Part shown: piece by piece, positions 12,701 to 20,857 of the stretch
Layout: each line of letters begins with the position of its first letter
How positions within the stretch are numbered: position 1 is the first letter of the stretch
Notes under the pieces: model-generated
Databases searched by the model: none
Told to the model about the DNA's origin: nothing
The model's input: only the letters and a program-made list of their open reading frames with translations
Source: Phallusia fumigata
Taxonomy: Eukaryota > Chordata > Ascidiacea > Phlebobranchia > Ascidiidae
Assembly (NCBI GenBank): GCA_008931825.1
Contig: QXVZ01018776.1
Coordinates: 27,105 to 91,104, forward strand
Direction of reading: 5' to 3'
DNA length: 64,000 nt
Translations under genes and position numbers: made by a program

Positions 12701-15700
12701 CGATAACAATAAGAGCTATTTTGACGAATCTTGCACAAAAGACAAAGACGCTTTCTGCGGAAAATCGAAGGAAGTCCACCACACCACTCCGTCGCCCTCC
12801 AAAAGCATTGAATCCACCGAATCGTCGATAATAGAAGGTAAACGTTTGACCCGCTTTACGGGAATTCCGCCATCGCTAGACCGTTTCGTGCGGCGCATTT
12901 TCCCGACGTCACGGACGAAAAAATCAAAATGGCGTCGATATGGTTGCAAGGTGTTGCAACCACAGGCGTTTGGTAAAAAAAGCTTCCTGGTTTAATCTTT
13001 CACAAAACAAAGTGTAAAAACTGCAATTTTTCCGGGTACTTTTAAATTGTTCACAGTTTATGAAAGAAGTACATTAGTGTGCTACGAAGTGCCTCCGTTT
13101 AGTCAAATAGTTTTGTCATTAATTAGGCAATTTATGACAGACCAATACAAACAAGAACAGCTTCACAAACGTAACTTATGCTTGCAAATAATATTAAACT
13201 ATTACGGTTGAAGGTCAACTACCATAAACAATTTGTCAAACCAAAACCTCATAACACACAAACATAAGATAAAAATACTTAGTTTTGATTTGAAATTGGT
13301 GCAGCACCCTATTGTAAAGAATGGGAGAAACTTATGCTTTGCAGCGGTTCGTACGTGATTCCGATTCAATCACTATATGCTTACAATTCCTCTTAAGCCA
13401 TTGCCAAGATAAGTAAAAACCACCCCACAGAGATGATCGCCACTTGAACGTTGCAAATCGCTTTCTCGCGCCGGACGTTGGCCAAATATTATCTTTTGCG
13501 AGGTCGTTGGGCTCACGAGGAAAATTGAAACTGTGTAAGGGCGTTGCAATCTGCTCTCGCCCGGGCGGAAAGCGATTACTGACGCTTATCGTTGGGTAAT
13601 TCGAACAAGACGACACATTATCCTGTCGAAAAATCCGCGGATTTCCGAGCGTAATGGACTTACAGACATATTGTTTTTGTGATCCAGCCGTAAATATCAC
13701 TGCCAACCTGCCACCTTAAGTCGGCGCATTTCTTCTGTTTATCAAGTTTAAAAGTTAGGTCGTGGACTATCTAACAGTTTGCGTTGATGATACGCTGTAC
13801 CCTATTTCTCAGATCGGGTATTCCATTGTGATTGAAGGCAAACAAACTGGAATTTGAAAAGTTCAAAAAATGTATTAGTTACCGGGCAGCATTTAGTTGC
13901 CTTAGGTCCAGTGCTTGATGAAAACTATTTGTATGCTAACCATGCCAAATCAATTTCTTTATTCGCAAAGCAGAAGATCTCAGTATTTGTAAACAACGCT
14001 CCGTCCATGTTGAGTCACCACATTTACCACACTAATGGAAACAAAAAGTCCAACTAATCTTCCTGACGGTTTGGACCGCGCTAGTTCCATTAACCCGAGA
14101 CATTACGTTCGTCGGTGGCCCGACTCCTTAATCTGCCTGGCCCGAAATGCATGGCCACGGGCCGGTACAAAGCTTTAGCGTGGAACCGGGCTTTTCTCGC
14201 CGTGTTAGGGGCTTGAAAAGATTGAAGCGCACGGCGTAAGTGGACGACATAAGGACCTTCCGAAATCCCGGGGTTTTAGCCCAACCCTGCCCCGATAAAT
14301 CCACTGGATCAGGCCCTCCCTGCCTGCTCTTAGATTCAATGGGATCGCGTTGCGCTGTTTGGGTGACGTGCAAGTCTATAATGACGCAGAAGAAAGGCTT
14401 TTGGTGCGATGCGAACGCGTGGGTTTTGAGGATATTTCGGTGTAATGTGCGTATTTCCGTGTTTGGGTTTAAATTCCAGAGCTGCATGTGCTTATCAGAT
14501 AAGTTTAAAAACATCCTTCACCCAAGCCCACAAAAAGCCGAAAATCGGCAAGAATTCCTGTGATCGCTTTCCAAAGCGAGAACCCAACGTTTGATAATCA
14601 CCATTGCGCTAAAACAGTGAACTTATATCGACGAAGCTTTGACTTTCATCCATTCCAGTATTCTCTGCCGTCCCGCATAGAGTTCAACAGTATACGATGT
14701 CAAGCTGGACCACCTATATTGATAATCTCATGGGCTTGATAGTATCGCGCTTTTCCAGGCGTCCGATAAGTAATGTTTGGGGAATAGCCTCGACCGCCGG
14801 CCAACCCGTCCCGAGCAGTTTCCCCTCATATTAACTGTAGCCGACCTTGAAAGCACCGCGAAGTTCGCGAAAATGTCACAGACTCACTAATACGACTAAG
14901 ACGCCTATTGTCCTGGTTCGTTGCCAACGTGTTATACTCAATTCCCGCTTGTGACTGATTTAGACATGTATCGATGATCGCATATTTTGGCAGTTTTGTA
15001 AAGGGTTGTGGTTTAAATTGCCGTCAAACTAGAGTCGAAGTAAGCAGTAGGTATTGTAGTTTTTAGTTAGGTTTATTAAAGTGTCAACGCATTCATCTGC
15101 TTAAAAGAATATTATTTGTTGTAGGTGATAAATTAGATGGGCATTTTTGTTTGTTGGTGAAGGAAACACTTCGAAATTTGTTTTTGTTTCTTTATCTCTC
15201 AATTTAGCCCTTACCATCCACCATGGTGCCTATTTATTCTCCTCAATTGGTAAAATATCGATACTTATAGAAGGCCATTTTTTCGTATCCGTGTAATCCG
15301 ATGAAGATCTCCCGAACGTCGCGGGGACGAGCAAATTGCGGATCAGTGCGATGCAATTGGAGATCATTAATCCGCTTAGGCAGATGATATTTCCACCTTT
15401 TCGCAATGAGCTTTGACACCCCAAGTCCGGTTATTGCGCGATTGCGCGGCGACAGCGGCTTTGCTGATTTAACATTCGATAAACGAAAACGCTGTTTAGA
15501 ATTAGAATTTTATCCACAAATCAGTGTTTGCGATACAAAAATACACATGGGTAATTGAAGTTATTGCCAAAACTGGCGTCCATTTGTCGCAACGTGGACA
15601 ACTTACGATGATTGCTCCTTTAATATGGAAGCTTGACGGTAGCCGTACGCCATATTTAGATACGCCTTACTAAAACAGAAAGACTGGGCCAAGACGACAC

Positions 15701-18700
15701 AGCCCCTTGAGGATCAGTTCCGTTCAAACAAATGATAAGCCAAGAATTTTGTGACTAGTTTCAAGTAGATAAATTGGAATAAATGCTTTAAACAATCACT
15801 TCATGTTATCTACTTTCCTCTGCCACAGGTATGCTAAAATGAATTTTTCAAAATGGCACCGTTTGGTTCTTCAAATGTATTTCAGTTTTGGCACTTGTTT
15901 GAACAAAATTCTGTTTTAATTTAGACGAAATGGCCGACAAGCAAGCTGGAGAACTGGGAGCCGCTTCAAGTCCGGGAGAGGACAAGAAGAAATCCGGAGC
16001 AGGGACGGACGGCGAAAAGAACAACACAGATAACGCTTGCAGTGATGACGGGTGTGCTGAGGGAGGAGATAACAACAGGAGGAGACAGAGAAGACAAAGA
16101 ACTCATTTTACTTCGCAACAACTGCAAGAACTTGAATCAGTGTTCTCAAGAAATCGGTAAGTTCTGTTTGATGACCGATATTCGTATTTACGTAGAACGT
16201 GTACNAATTTAGACGAAATGGCCGACAAGCAAGCTGGAGAACTGGGAGCCGCTTCAAGTCCGGGAGAGGACAAGAAGAAATCCGGAGCAGGGACGGACGG
16301 CGAAAAGAACAACACAGATAACGCTTGCAGTGATGACGGGTGTGCTGAGGGAGGAGATAACAACAGGAGGAGACAGAGAAGACAAAGAACTCATTTTACT
16401 TCGCAACAACTGCAAGAACTTGAATCAGTGTTCTCAAGAAATCGGTAAGTTCTGTTTGATGACCGATATTCGTATTTACGTAGAACGTGTACTGTTGTCT
16501 GTGTCACTGGTGACGTTGTGATCATCGAGTTTTCAAAAGCAAACTAAGGGATATTTTGAACTTTTTTGTTAGTTCATTAATTTTTTAAGACGCGATAAGG
16601 AAAACGTCCGTGATATGACCCAAATTATTAACATGTATTTTACCTAAAGGTACCCTGACATGACAACACGCGAAGACATCGCTCGATGGACCAATCTGAA
16701 TGAAGCAAGAGTGCGGGTAGGTTTAAACAACAACTTTTAAACAAATGTTGTAATTTTAGTGCAATTTTAAAAATCAATAATTTCCATTCAGTCAGTTAAA
16801 ACTGGGTAAAATGGTGTCATAAACGTCGCTGGTCGGCAAATGCGAAAATCGTCGACATCCGCCATGTTTGTTTGTCGCCTCACCAGCTTATAGCTGCGCA
16901 AACTTTCGATACGGGTTCCACAGCCCGACCTAATCGTGTCAGGCCGGCGATAACGACGAGCGGCTGCGTCACAACCCACCACGTCACAGGTGTTTCGCAG
17001 TGCCGATGCGCTGTTAGCTGGCGTGTTTATTTATAAACGATCTCTACTTGGCTCGACGCCAATACACATCGCGGTCGCGCGGGCTGGCCAGTGGGTCAAG
17101 ATGTCCACTGCCGACAGCCCACGCGAACTTGTGACCTCAGGCACAGACTGGCGCGTCACGTGGAGGGGGATCGATGGAGCTGGTTGCCCGTGAGAGTGTT
17201 CGCTGACATTTAGTTTAACGACCTTGTAAGATAGCCCTGGAATGTTAACTTTAAGTCGATAGTCGAATTTTTCTTTCTGCTGATGTTGTCGGATTTCATG
17301 TTGTAGGCGCATANCAGTTTTGGCACTTGTTTGAACAAAATTCTGTTTTAATTTAGACGAAATGGCGGACAAGCAAGCTGGAGACCTAGGAGCCGCTTCA
17401 AGTCCGGGAGAGGACAAGAAGAAATCCGGAGGAGGGACGGACGGCGAAAAGAACAACACAGATAACGCTTGCAGTGATGACGGATGTGCTGAGGGGGGAG
17501 ATAACAACAGGAGGAGACAGAGAAGACAAAGAACTCATTTTACTTCACAACAACTGCAAGAACTTGAATCAGTGTTCTCAAGAAATCGGTAAGTTGTGTT
17601 TGATGCGGTAAATTCGTATTTTCGTAGAACGTGTACTGTTGTCTGTGTCACTGGTGACGTTGTGATCATCGAGACTTCAAAAGCAAACAAAGGGATATTT
17701 TGAACTTTTTGTTAGTTCATTAATTTTATAAGACCCGAAAAGAAAAACGTCCGTACTATGACACCATATTATTAACATGTATTTTACCTAAAGGTACCCT
17801 GACATGACAACACGCGAAGACATCGCTCGATGGACCAATCTGAATGAAGCAAGAGTGCGGGTAGGTTTAAACAACTTGATTTTCAAATGTAAATACCAAA
17901 TGTCGTAATTTTAGTGCAACTTTAAAAATCACTAATTTCCATTCAGTCAGTTAAAATTGGGTAAAATGGTGTCAAAAACGTCGCTGGTCGGCAAATGCGA
18001 AAATCGTCAACATCCGCCATGTTTGTTTGTCGCCTCACCAGCTTATAGCTGCGCAAACTTTCGATACGGGTTCCACAGCCCGACCTAATCGTGTCACGCC
18101 GGCGATAACGACGAGCGGCTGCGTCACAATCCACCACGTCACAGGTGTTTCGCAGTGCCGATGCGCTGTTAGCTGGCGTGTTTATTTATAAACGATCTCT
18201 ACTTGGCTCGACGCCAATACACATCGCGGTCGCGCGGGCTGGCCAGTGGGTCAAGATGTCCACTGCCGACAGCCCACGCGAACTTGTGACCTCAGGCACA
18301 GACTGCCGCGTCACGTGGAGGGGGATCGATGAAGCTGGTTGCCCGTGAGAGTGTTCGCTGACATTTATTTTAACGACCTTGTAANACGCGAACTTGTGAC
18401 CTCAGGCACAGACTGCCGCGTCACGTGGAGGGGGATCGATGAAGCTGGTTGCCCGTGAGAGTGTTCGCTGACATTTATTTTAACGACCTTGTAAGCGCAG
18501 TCCTGGAATGTTAACTTTTAGTCGATAGTCGAATTTTTCTTTCTGCTGATGTAGTTGGATTTCATGTTGTAGGCGCATAGAGGGCTTGAAAAATGTCTTT
18601 TTAGATCCAATCGCGTACCACCTCTAGCAAAAATAAAATAAAATACGTGTTGAGGGCATTACACCAAGCAGACCTTAAATTTTATTATATGGTCCATTTT

Positions 18701-19298
18701 TTGACATACAAAATTATTTTGCTTATTTTTACAGACTCTTATGATTTACACTATGCAAATACTTTTTAATTGTACTGACAAATTGACTTTGTGTCTGCAG
18801 GTGTGGTTCAAGAACCGCCGGGCAAAATGGCGTAAGCGTGAACGCAACCAACTCAACGACTTCAAAGGTTTTGGTCAGTTTAACACCTTTATATCGCCAT
18901 ACGACAGCGACTCACTGTATCACGGCTACAACTGGGCGAGCAAAATGACTGCAGCAGGAAGCACCCTAAGCGGCAAGACCTTCCCGTGGGGCCTCAACTC
19001 CCATATTAACCCCTTGACAACCCAAGCTTTGGGGTTCCACAACCCCAGCCCCATGGCAACTAGCATCGCAGCAAACTCAGTGATGCCCAACATGAACATG
19101 GGCAACGGACTGACCGGCTTAGGCGCCGCTGGCTCTACCAACGCCAACCCAGCCTGCCACTACAACCCGGGTGTTTCCCCGTACATGTACCGAAACGGCG
19201 CTGATCCGTGTTCGTCATCGATTACGTCACTACGCATGAAGGCCAAGCAGCATTCGACCCCCTACTTTGGCTATCCGTCATGCGAGTACGCGCCATGA
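3103..19298 (+). CDS. Pitx: Pitx paired-like (K50) homeobox transcription factor, multi-exon gene with two alternative first coding exons
   Basis: A nuclear DNA-binding transcription factor of the PITX family. In chordates these act in the oral/pituitary placode and, downstream of Nodal, in left-side identity. Exons (collapsed): 1A 3103-3739 or 1B 12231-12837, then 2 (15925-16156), 3 (16650-16716) and 4 (18801-19298). All junctions are phase-compatible: 637 or 607, then 232, 67 and 498 nt. Predicted proteins are about 477 aa (1A) and 467 aa (1B). The homeodomain runs from [12 protein letters not shown] to AKWRKRE, about residues 267-326 (1A) or 257-316 (1B), with K50, N51, W48 and F49. An OAR motif ([13 protein letters not shown]) lies near the C-terminus, as in vertebrate Pitx1/2/3. 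Homeobox exons are repeated in this assembly by unmerged alleles. From memory, published Ciona Pitx work describes isoform-specific promoters (a/b and c); I cannot say which label fits which exon here. Confidence 0.95.
3744..9040. other. Pitx intron 1 of the 1A transcript, non-coding
   Basis: AT-rich with a GC-richer patch at 5650-6120 that contains a C12 run (6043-6054) and TGACGTCA (6081-6088). A YY1-like CCGCCATTTTG occurs at 4595-4605 and an Otx/Pitx-type GGATTA at 4487-4492. No exon recognised. Confidence 0.5.
9041..9095 (+). promoter_or_regulatory. Possible third Pitx promoter with short non-coding exon
   Basis: TATAAAAG at 9041-9048 is followed at a normal distance by a possible start region (about 9070) and a good donor, GGTGGAG|gtaaag, after 9095. 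No ATG lies in the would-be exon. Spliced to exon 2, such a leader would use the ATG at 15930. Supported only by motif order. Confidence 0.25.
9096..12019. other. Region upstream of the exon 1B promoter
   Basis: TGACGTCA at 9166-9173, a GC-rich CpG-containing stretch at about 9400-9780, AT-rich DNA to 11150, then the island described at 11180-11440. Frames here are open on both strands at once in the GC-rich parts, which argues for base composition and not coding. Confidence 0.45.
11180..11440. promoter_or_regulatory. Octamer / homeodomain-site island upstream of exon 1B
   Basis: A GC-richer stretch 0.8-1 kb before exon 1B with ATGCAAAT (11276-11283, POU octamer), TTTGCAT, GATTAACG, CAATCA twice, and TTAATTG. 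No open coding frame is convincing. Density of homeodomain-type sites next to a promoter suggests an enhancer; inference only. Confidence 0.35.
12020..12026 (+). promoter_or_regulatory. TATA box of Pitx exon 1B promoter
   Basis: TATAAAA in a GC-richer setting, 205 bp upstream of the exon 1B ATG. This would place transcription start near 12050 and give a 5' UTR of about 180 nt with no need for an upstream intron. It fits a promoter independent of the one for exon 1A. Confidence 0.55.
12126..12140 (+). other. Upstream ORF in the inferred exon 1B 5' UTR
   Basis: A five-codon frame (ATG ACG ACC AAC TAA) about 90 bp before the main ATG. If the TATA box at 12020 is used it lies in the leader and could lower translation of the 1B isoform. 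The peptide itself is too short to suggest a function. Confidence 0.35.
12231..12837 (+). CDS. Pitx: Pitx alternative first coding exon 1B
   Basis: Encodes 202 complete residues beginning [13 protein letters not shown] poly-Ala tract (residues about 13-21) is followed by Tyr/Asn/Gln- and Ser/Pro/Thr-rich low-complexity sequence and a charged tail. The donor after 12837 (GAAG|gtaaac) is good and leaves one base (phase 1). This joins exon 2 as ...[14 protein letters not shown], so the frame runs through into the homeodomain. The open frame continues past the donor to 12995 but loses coding character there. A TATA box about 205 bp upstream and a short uORF lie in the inferred 5' UTR. It has no similarity to exon 1A, so the two isoforms share only the homeodomain and C-terminal part. 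Confidence 0.9.
12838..15924 (+). other. Pitx intron between exon 1B and exon 2
   Basis: 3.1 kb with two GC-richer islands (13340-13720 and 14060-14930) in AT-rich sequence. Sites seen: a palindromic double GATA site CTTATCAGATAAG (14491-14503), TAATCC at 15369-15374 and FoxH1-like AATACACA at 15540-15547. Open frames on both strands of the islands have no homology I recognise. Confidence 0.5.
15925..16156 (+). CDS. Pitx: Pitx exon 2 (homeodomain residues 1-24), first copy
   Basis: The acceptor ttttaatttag ends at 15924 and the donor CG|gtaagt follows 16156; the exon enters with two bases (AC) and leaves with two (CG). It encodes a charged linker ([10 protein letters not shown]..., DNNRRRQ) and helix 1 of the homeodomain ([20 protein letters not shown]). 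An in-frame ATG at 15930 in a strong context (GAAATGG) lies five bases after the splice site. A transcript with an untranslated first exon could therefore start here and make a protein of about 263 aa with an intact homeodomain. The same exon appears again at 16213-16444 and 17357-17588 because of contig overlap. Confidence 0.95.
16213..16444 (+). CDS. Pitx: Pitx exon 2, duplicate from contig overlap
   Basis: Identical to the exon at 15925-16156. It lies just after the N at 16205, and 16206-16492 repeats 15918-16204 base for base. This is the start of the next contig, not a second exon. It should be merged with the first copy; the intron and exon 3 (16650-16716) that follow belong to this contig. 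Confidence 0.9.
16650..16716 (+). CDS. Pitx: Pitx exon 3 (homeodomain residues 24-46), first copy
   Basis: A 67-nt exon between acceptor ttacctaaag and donor GCGG|gtaggt. It completes Arg24 (CG+G) and encodes [20 protein letters not shown] followed by VR, the end of helix 1's loop, helix 2 and the start of helix 3. It exits in phase 0 to the exon at 18801 ([10 protein letters not shown]). The intron inside the homeobox before Val47 is a position shared with other paired-class homeobox genes. Confidence 0.95.
17357..17588 (+). CDS. Pitx: Pitx exon 2, other allele
   Basis: Third appearance of exon 2, on the contig 17315-18384. It differs from the first copy at seven positions: five are synonymous and two change residues (E to D at residue 8 and A to G at residue 24, counted from MADK), both outside the homeodomain. 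The homeodomain part has only one silent change. This is the pattern expected of a second allele under purifying selection, not a diverging tandem exon. Confidence 0.88.
17794..17860 (+). CDS. Pitx: Pitx exon 3, other allele
   Basis: Identical in its 67 exon bases to 16650-16716, while the flanking intron differs by scattered substitutions and small indels. It has the same acceptor (acctaaag) and donor (gtaggt). It belongs to the second allelic contig and should be collapsed with the first copy. Confidence 0.88.
18801..19298 (+). CDS. Pitx: Pitx last coding exon (recognition helix, C-terminal domain, OAR)
   Basis: The acceptor gtgtctgcag ends at 18800. The exon encodes 165 residues and stops at TGA 19296-19298. 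It begins [16 protein letters not shown], with Lys50 of the homeodomain giving the TAATCC-binding (bicoid-type) specificity. A Pitx-type C-terminal region follows ([22 protein letters not shown]), and then the OAR motif [14 protein letters not shown] about 25 residues from the end. Only one copy is present, so it lies beyond the duplicated contig ends. Confidence 0.97.
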   Translation: MWFKNRRAKWRKRERNQLNDFKGFGQFNTFISPYDSDSLYHGYNWASKMTAAGSTLSGKTFPWGLNSHINPLTTQALGFHNPSPMATSIAANSVMPNMNMGNGLTGLGAAGSTNANPACHYNPGVSPYMYRNGADPCSSSITSLRMKAKQHSTPYFGYPSCEYAP

Positions 19299-20224
19299 TA
19301 ACTGGCGGCCTTCCGGGGAAGAGCAAAACGTCGTAGTTTGTGTACGTGTGTCCCTCGACGTTGTCGTTGCTTGTTTTTAGCTTTCACATAAGACGAAAAA
19401 TTATTTAAGCGCGAGTGGCCGCGGCGTCCGGCCATTTTTCCAATTCCCTTGCCCACGACTTGTGTGGCATTGAGCGGAAATTGGGCCGGCGCGCGGCCAT
19501 TGACTAAAAAGACGACTGAAGCCGCCGAGTGAAGCAAGGTGATGACGTGGGTGACAATCGCGTTGTAAGTTCCAAATAGCGTCACCGCAGCGCGCGCACC
19601 CTTCAATTCTAGAACAATATCTTTTCTACATAGCGTTTTGTTACTTCGAAGCTGAACAAAAGCGTTGACGAACGACGATATGCAGTTTCTTCCCATCGAT
19701 GTTCCTTTTAAAGCGTCGTCGTTTTAATTTTCGCACGCCGTGTAGCTGTGTACATAATACGCGATGAAAGAGTCCGCGCAAGTTTTACCCAGAGAAGCAA
19801 CCTGACCGATATATATTGTTGTAACCCTATACTATTTGCATTGCTGCAGCGCGCCTGGTATTGTTTTTAGCAGTTCGGGATTGTGGTTGTAGACGCTGTC
19901 TACACACGCAAATCGCCGCATCGCCCAGCCAACTAGTTTATGATCTTATCGAATTTTTACCAGGCCGTGCTGCTCGCCGCTCGCACCCGAATCTCGTACA
20001 CACAACTATCGCATAAACCGCATATCCCTATCTCTAGTTGAACAATCACCATTCTTCAATCTAATTCCTCACGGACAAATCTAAAATCATCAGCGTTTTC
20101 TAATTCCTAAGTTTCAGTTAATCACTGTTCGACTCATTTCTGTATGTCGTGAACGCTGTTTTGTTTGAAATCAAAAATGTGACTCATTTGCGGAGACGGC
20201 GAGACTTCATATTGGTGCTGTTTG

Positions 20225-20252
20225 AGTGACGTCATTGCCCACTGACGTCACT
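20225..20252. repeat. CRE-type inverted repeat in Pitx 3' UTR
   Basis: AGTGACGTCA and TGACGTCACT form perfect 10-bp arms around an 8-bp spacer; each arm holds a full CREB/ATF palindrome TGACGTCA. The allelic copy at 20597-20624 keeps both arms and differs only in the spacer. Could be a protein-binding pair or an RNA hairpin. Confidence 0.6.
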
Positions 20253-20315
20253 GTTGCATGTGACCTCGGGTCTGCTATGATTTCGTGTTTTGTTATATTT
20301 GGCGCAGCGAAGACG

Positions 20316-20331
20316 AATAAACGAAAATAAA
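20316..20331 (+). terminator. Pitx polyadenylation signals
   Basis: Two AATAAA hexamers (20316-20321, 20326-20331), about 1 kb after the stop codon. In the other allelic copy only the first is kept (20688-20693). Confidence 0.5.
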
Positions 20332-20857
20332 GTTTACGGCTAGTTTGGTTTCTGAAAAAATATGGAGACTTCTTTTCTGATAAGTGGCATAAGTGTGAAA
20401 TGTAAAATAATTTAATAGTAAGCAGGGGTGTGCAGAGCCAAAATCAATTCACATTGCGGTTTTAAGACTTAACAACANCTAAGTTTCAGTTAAACACTGT
20501 TTGACTCATTTCTGTATGTCGTGAACGCTGTTTTGTTTGAAATAAAAAATGTGACTCATTTGCGGAGACGGCGAGACTTCATATTGGTGCTGTTTTAGTG
20601 ACGTCATTACCCACTGACGTCACTGTTGCATGTGACCTTGGGTCTGCTATGATTTCGTGTTTTGTTATGTTTGATGCAGCGAAGACGAATAAACGAAATG
20701 AAGTTTACTGCTAGTTTGGTTTCTGAAAAAATATGGAGACTTCTTTCCGGATAAGTGGCATGAGTGTGAAATGAAAAATAGTTTAATAGTAAGCAGGGGT
20801 TTGCAGAGCCAAAATCAAGTCTAAAATTCACATTGCGGTTTTAAGACTTAACAACAT

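Larger units (their letters stand above)
15883..18494. repeat. Allelic contig ladder across Pitx exons 2-3
   Basis: Three N joins (16205, 17314, 18385). 15918-16204 equals 16206-16492; 17315-18384 repeats the region from 15883 through the contig ending 17313; 18276-18384 equals 18386-18494. The contigs 16206-17313 and 17315-18384 are alternative alleles of one stretch laid end to end. Confidence 0.9.
16717..18800 (+). promoter_or_regulatory. Last Pitx intron with candidate Fox-site enhancer (allelic copies)
   Basis: True intron length is about 1 kb; it appears lengthened by contig overlap. A GC-richer block (16790-17200, repeated as 17945-18350) contains TGTTTATT (17024-17031; 18179-18186) and AATACACA (17061-17068; 18216-18223), both matching the FoxH1 consensus, plus CAGAC Smad-type half-sites. 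Both are intact in the two alleles. Vertebrate Pitx2 carries its Nodal/FoxH1 left-side enhancer in the last intron, and an intronic Nodal-responsive enhancer is reported for Ciona Pitx (recalled, not checked). Confidence 0.45.
19299..20345 (+). other. Pitx 3' UTR (inferred)
   Basis: From the stop codon to poly(A) signals AATAAA at 20316-20321 and 20326-20331. It contains the TGACGTCA inverted repeat at 20225-20252. No long frame of coding character. The exact cleavage site cannot be seen. Confidence 0.5.
20107..20857. repeat. Allelic contig overlap around N at 20478
   Basis: 20107-20477 and 20479-20857 align along their whole length with scattered substitutions and small indels. The right copy starts at the N. 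Unmerged alleles of the Pitx 3' UTR, not a tandem duplication. Confidence 0.85.

Noticed and set aside
13332-14563. Frames of 107-128 codons on both strands in the Pitx intron
   Set aside because: They sit in GC-richer islands, overlap each other in antisense and have no recognisable domain.
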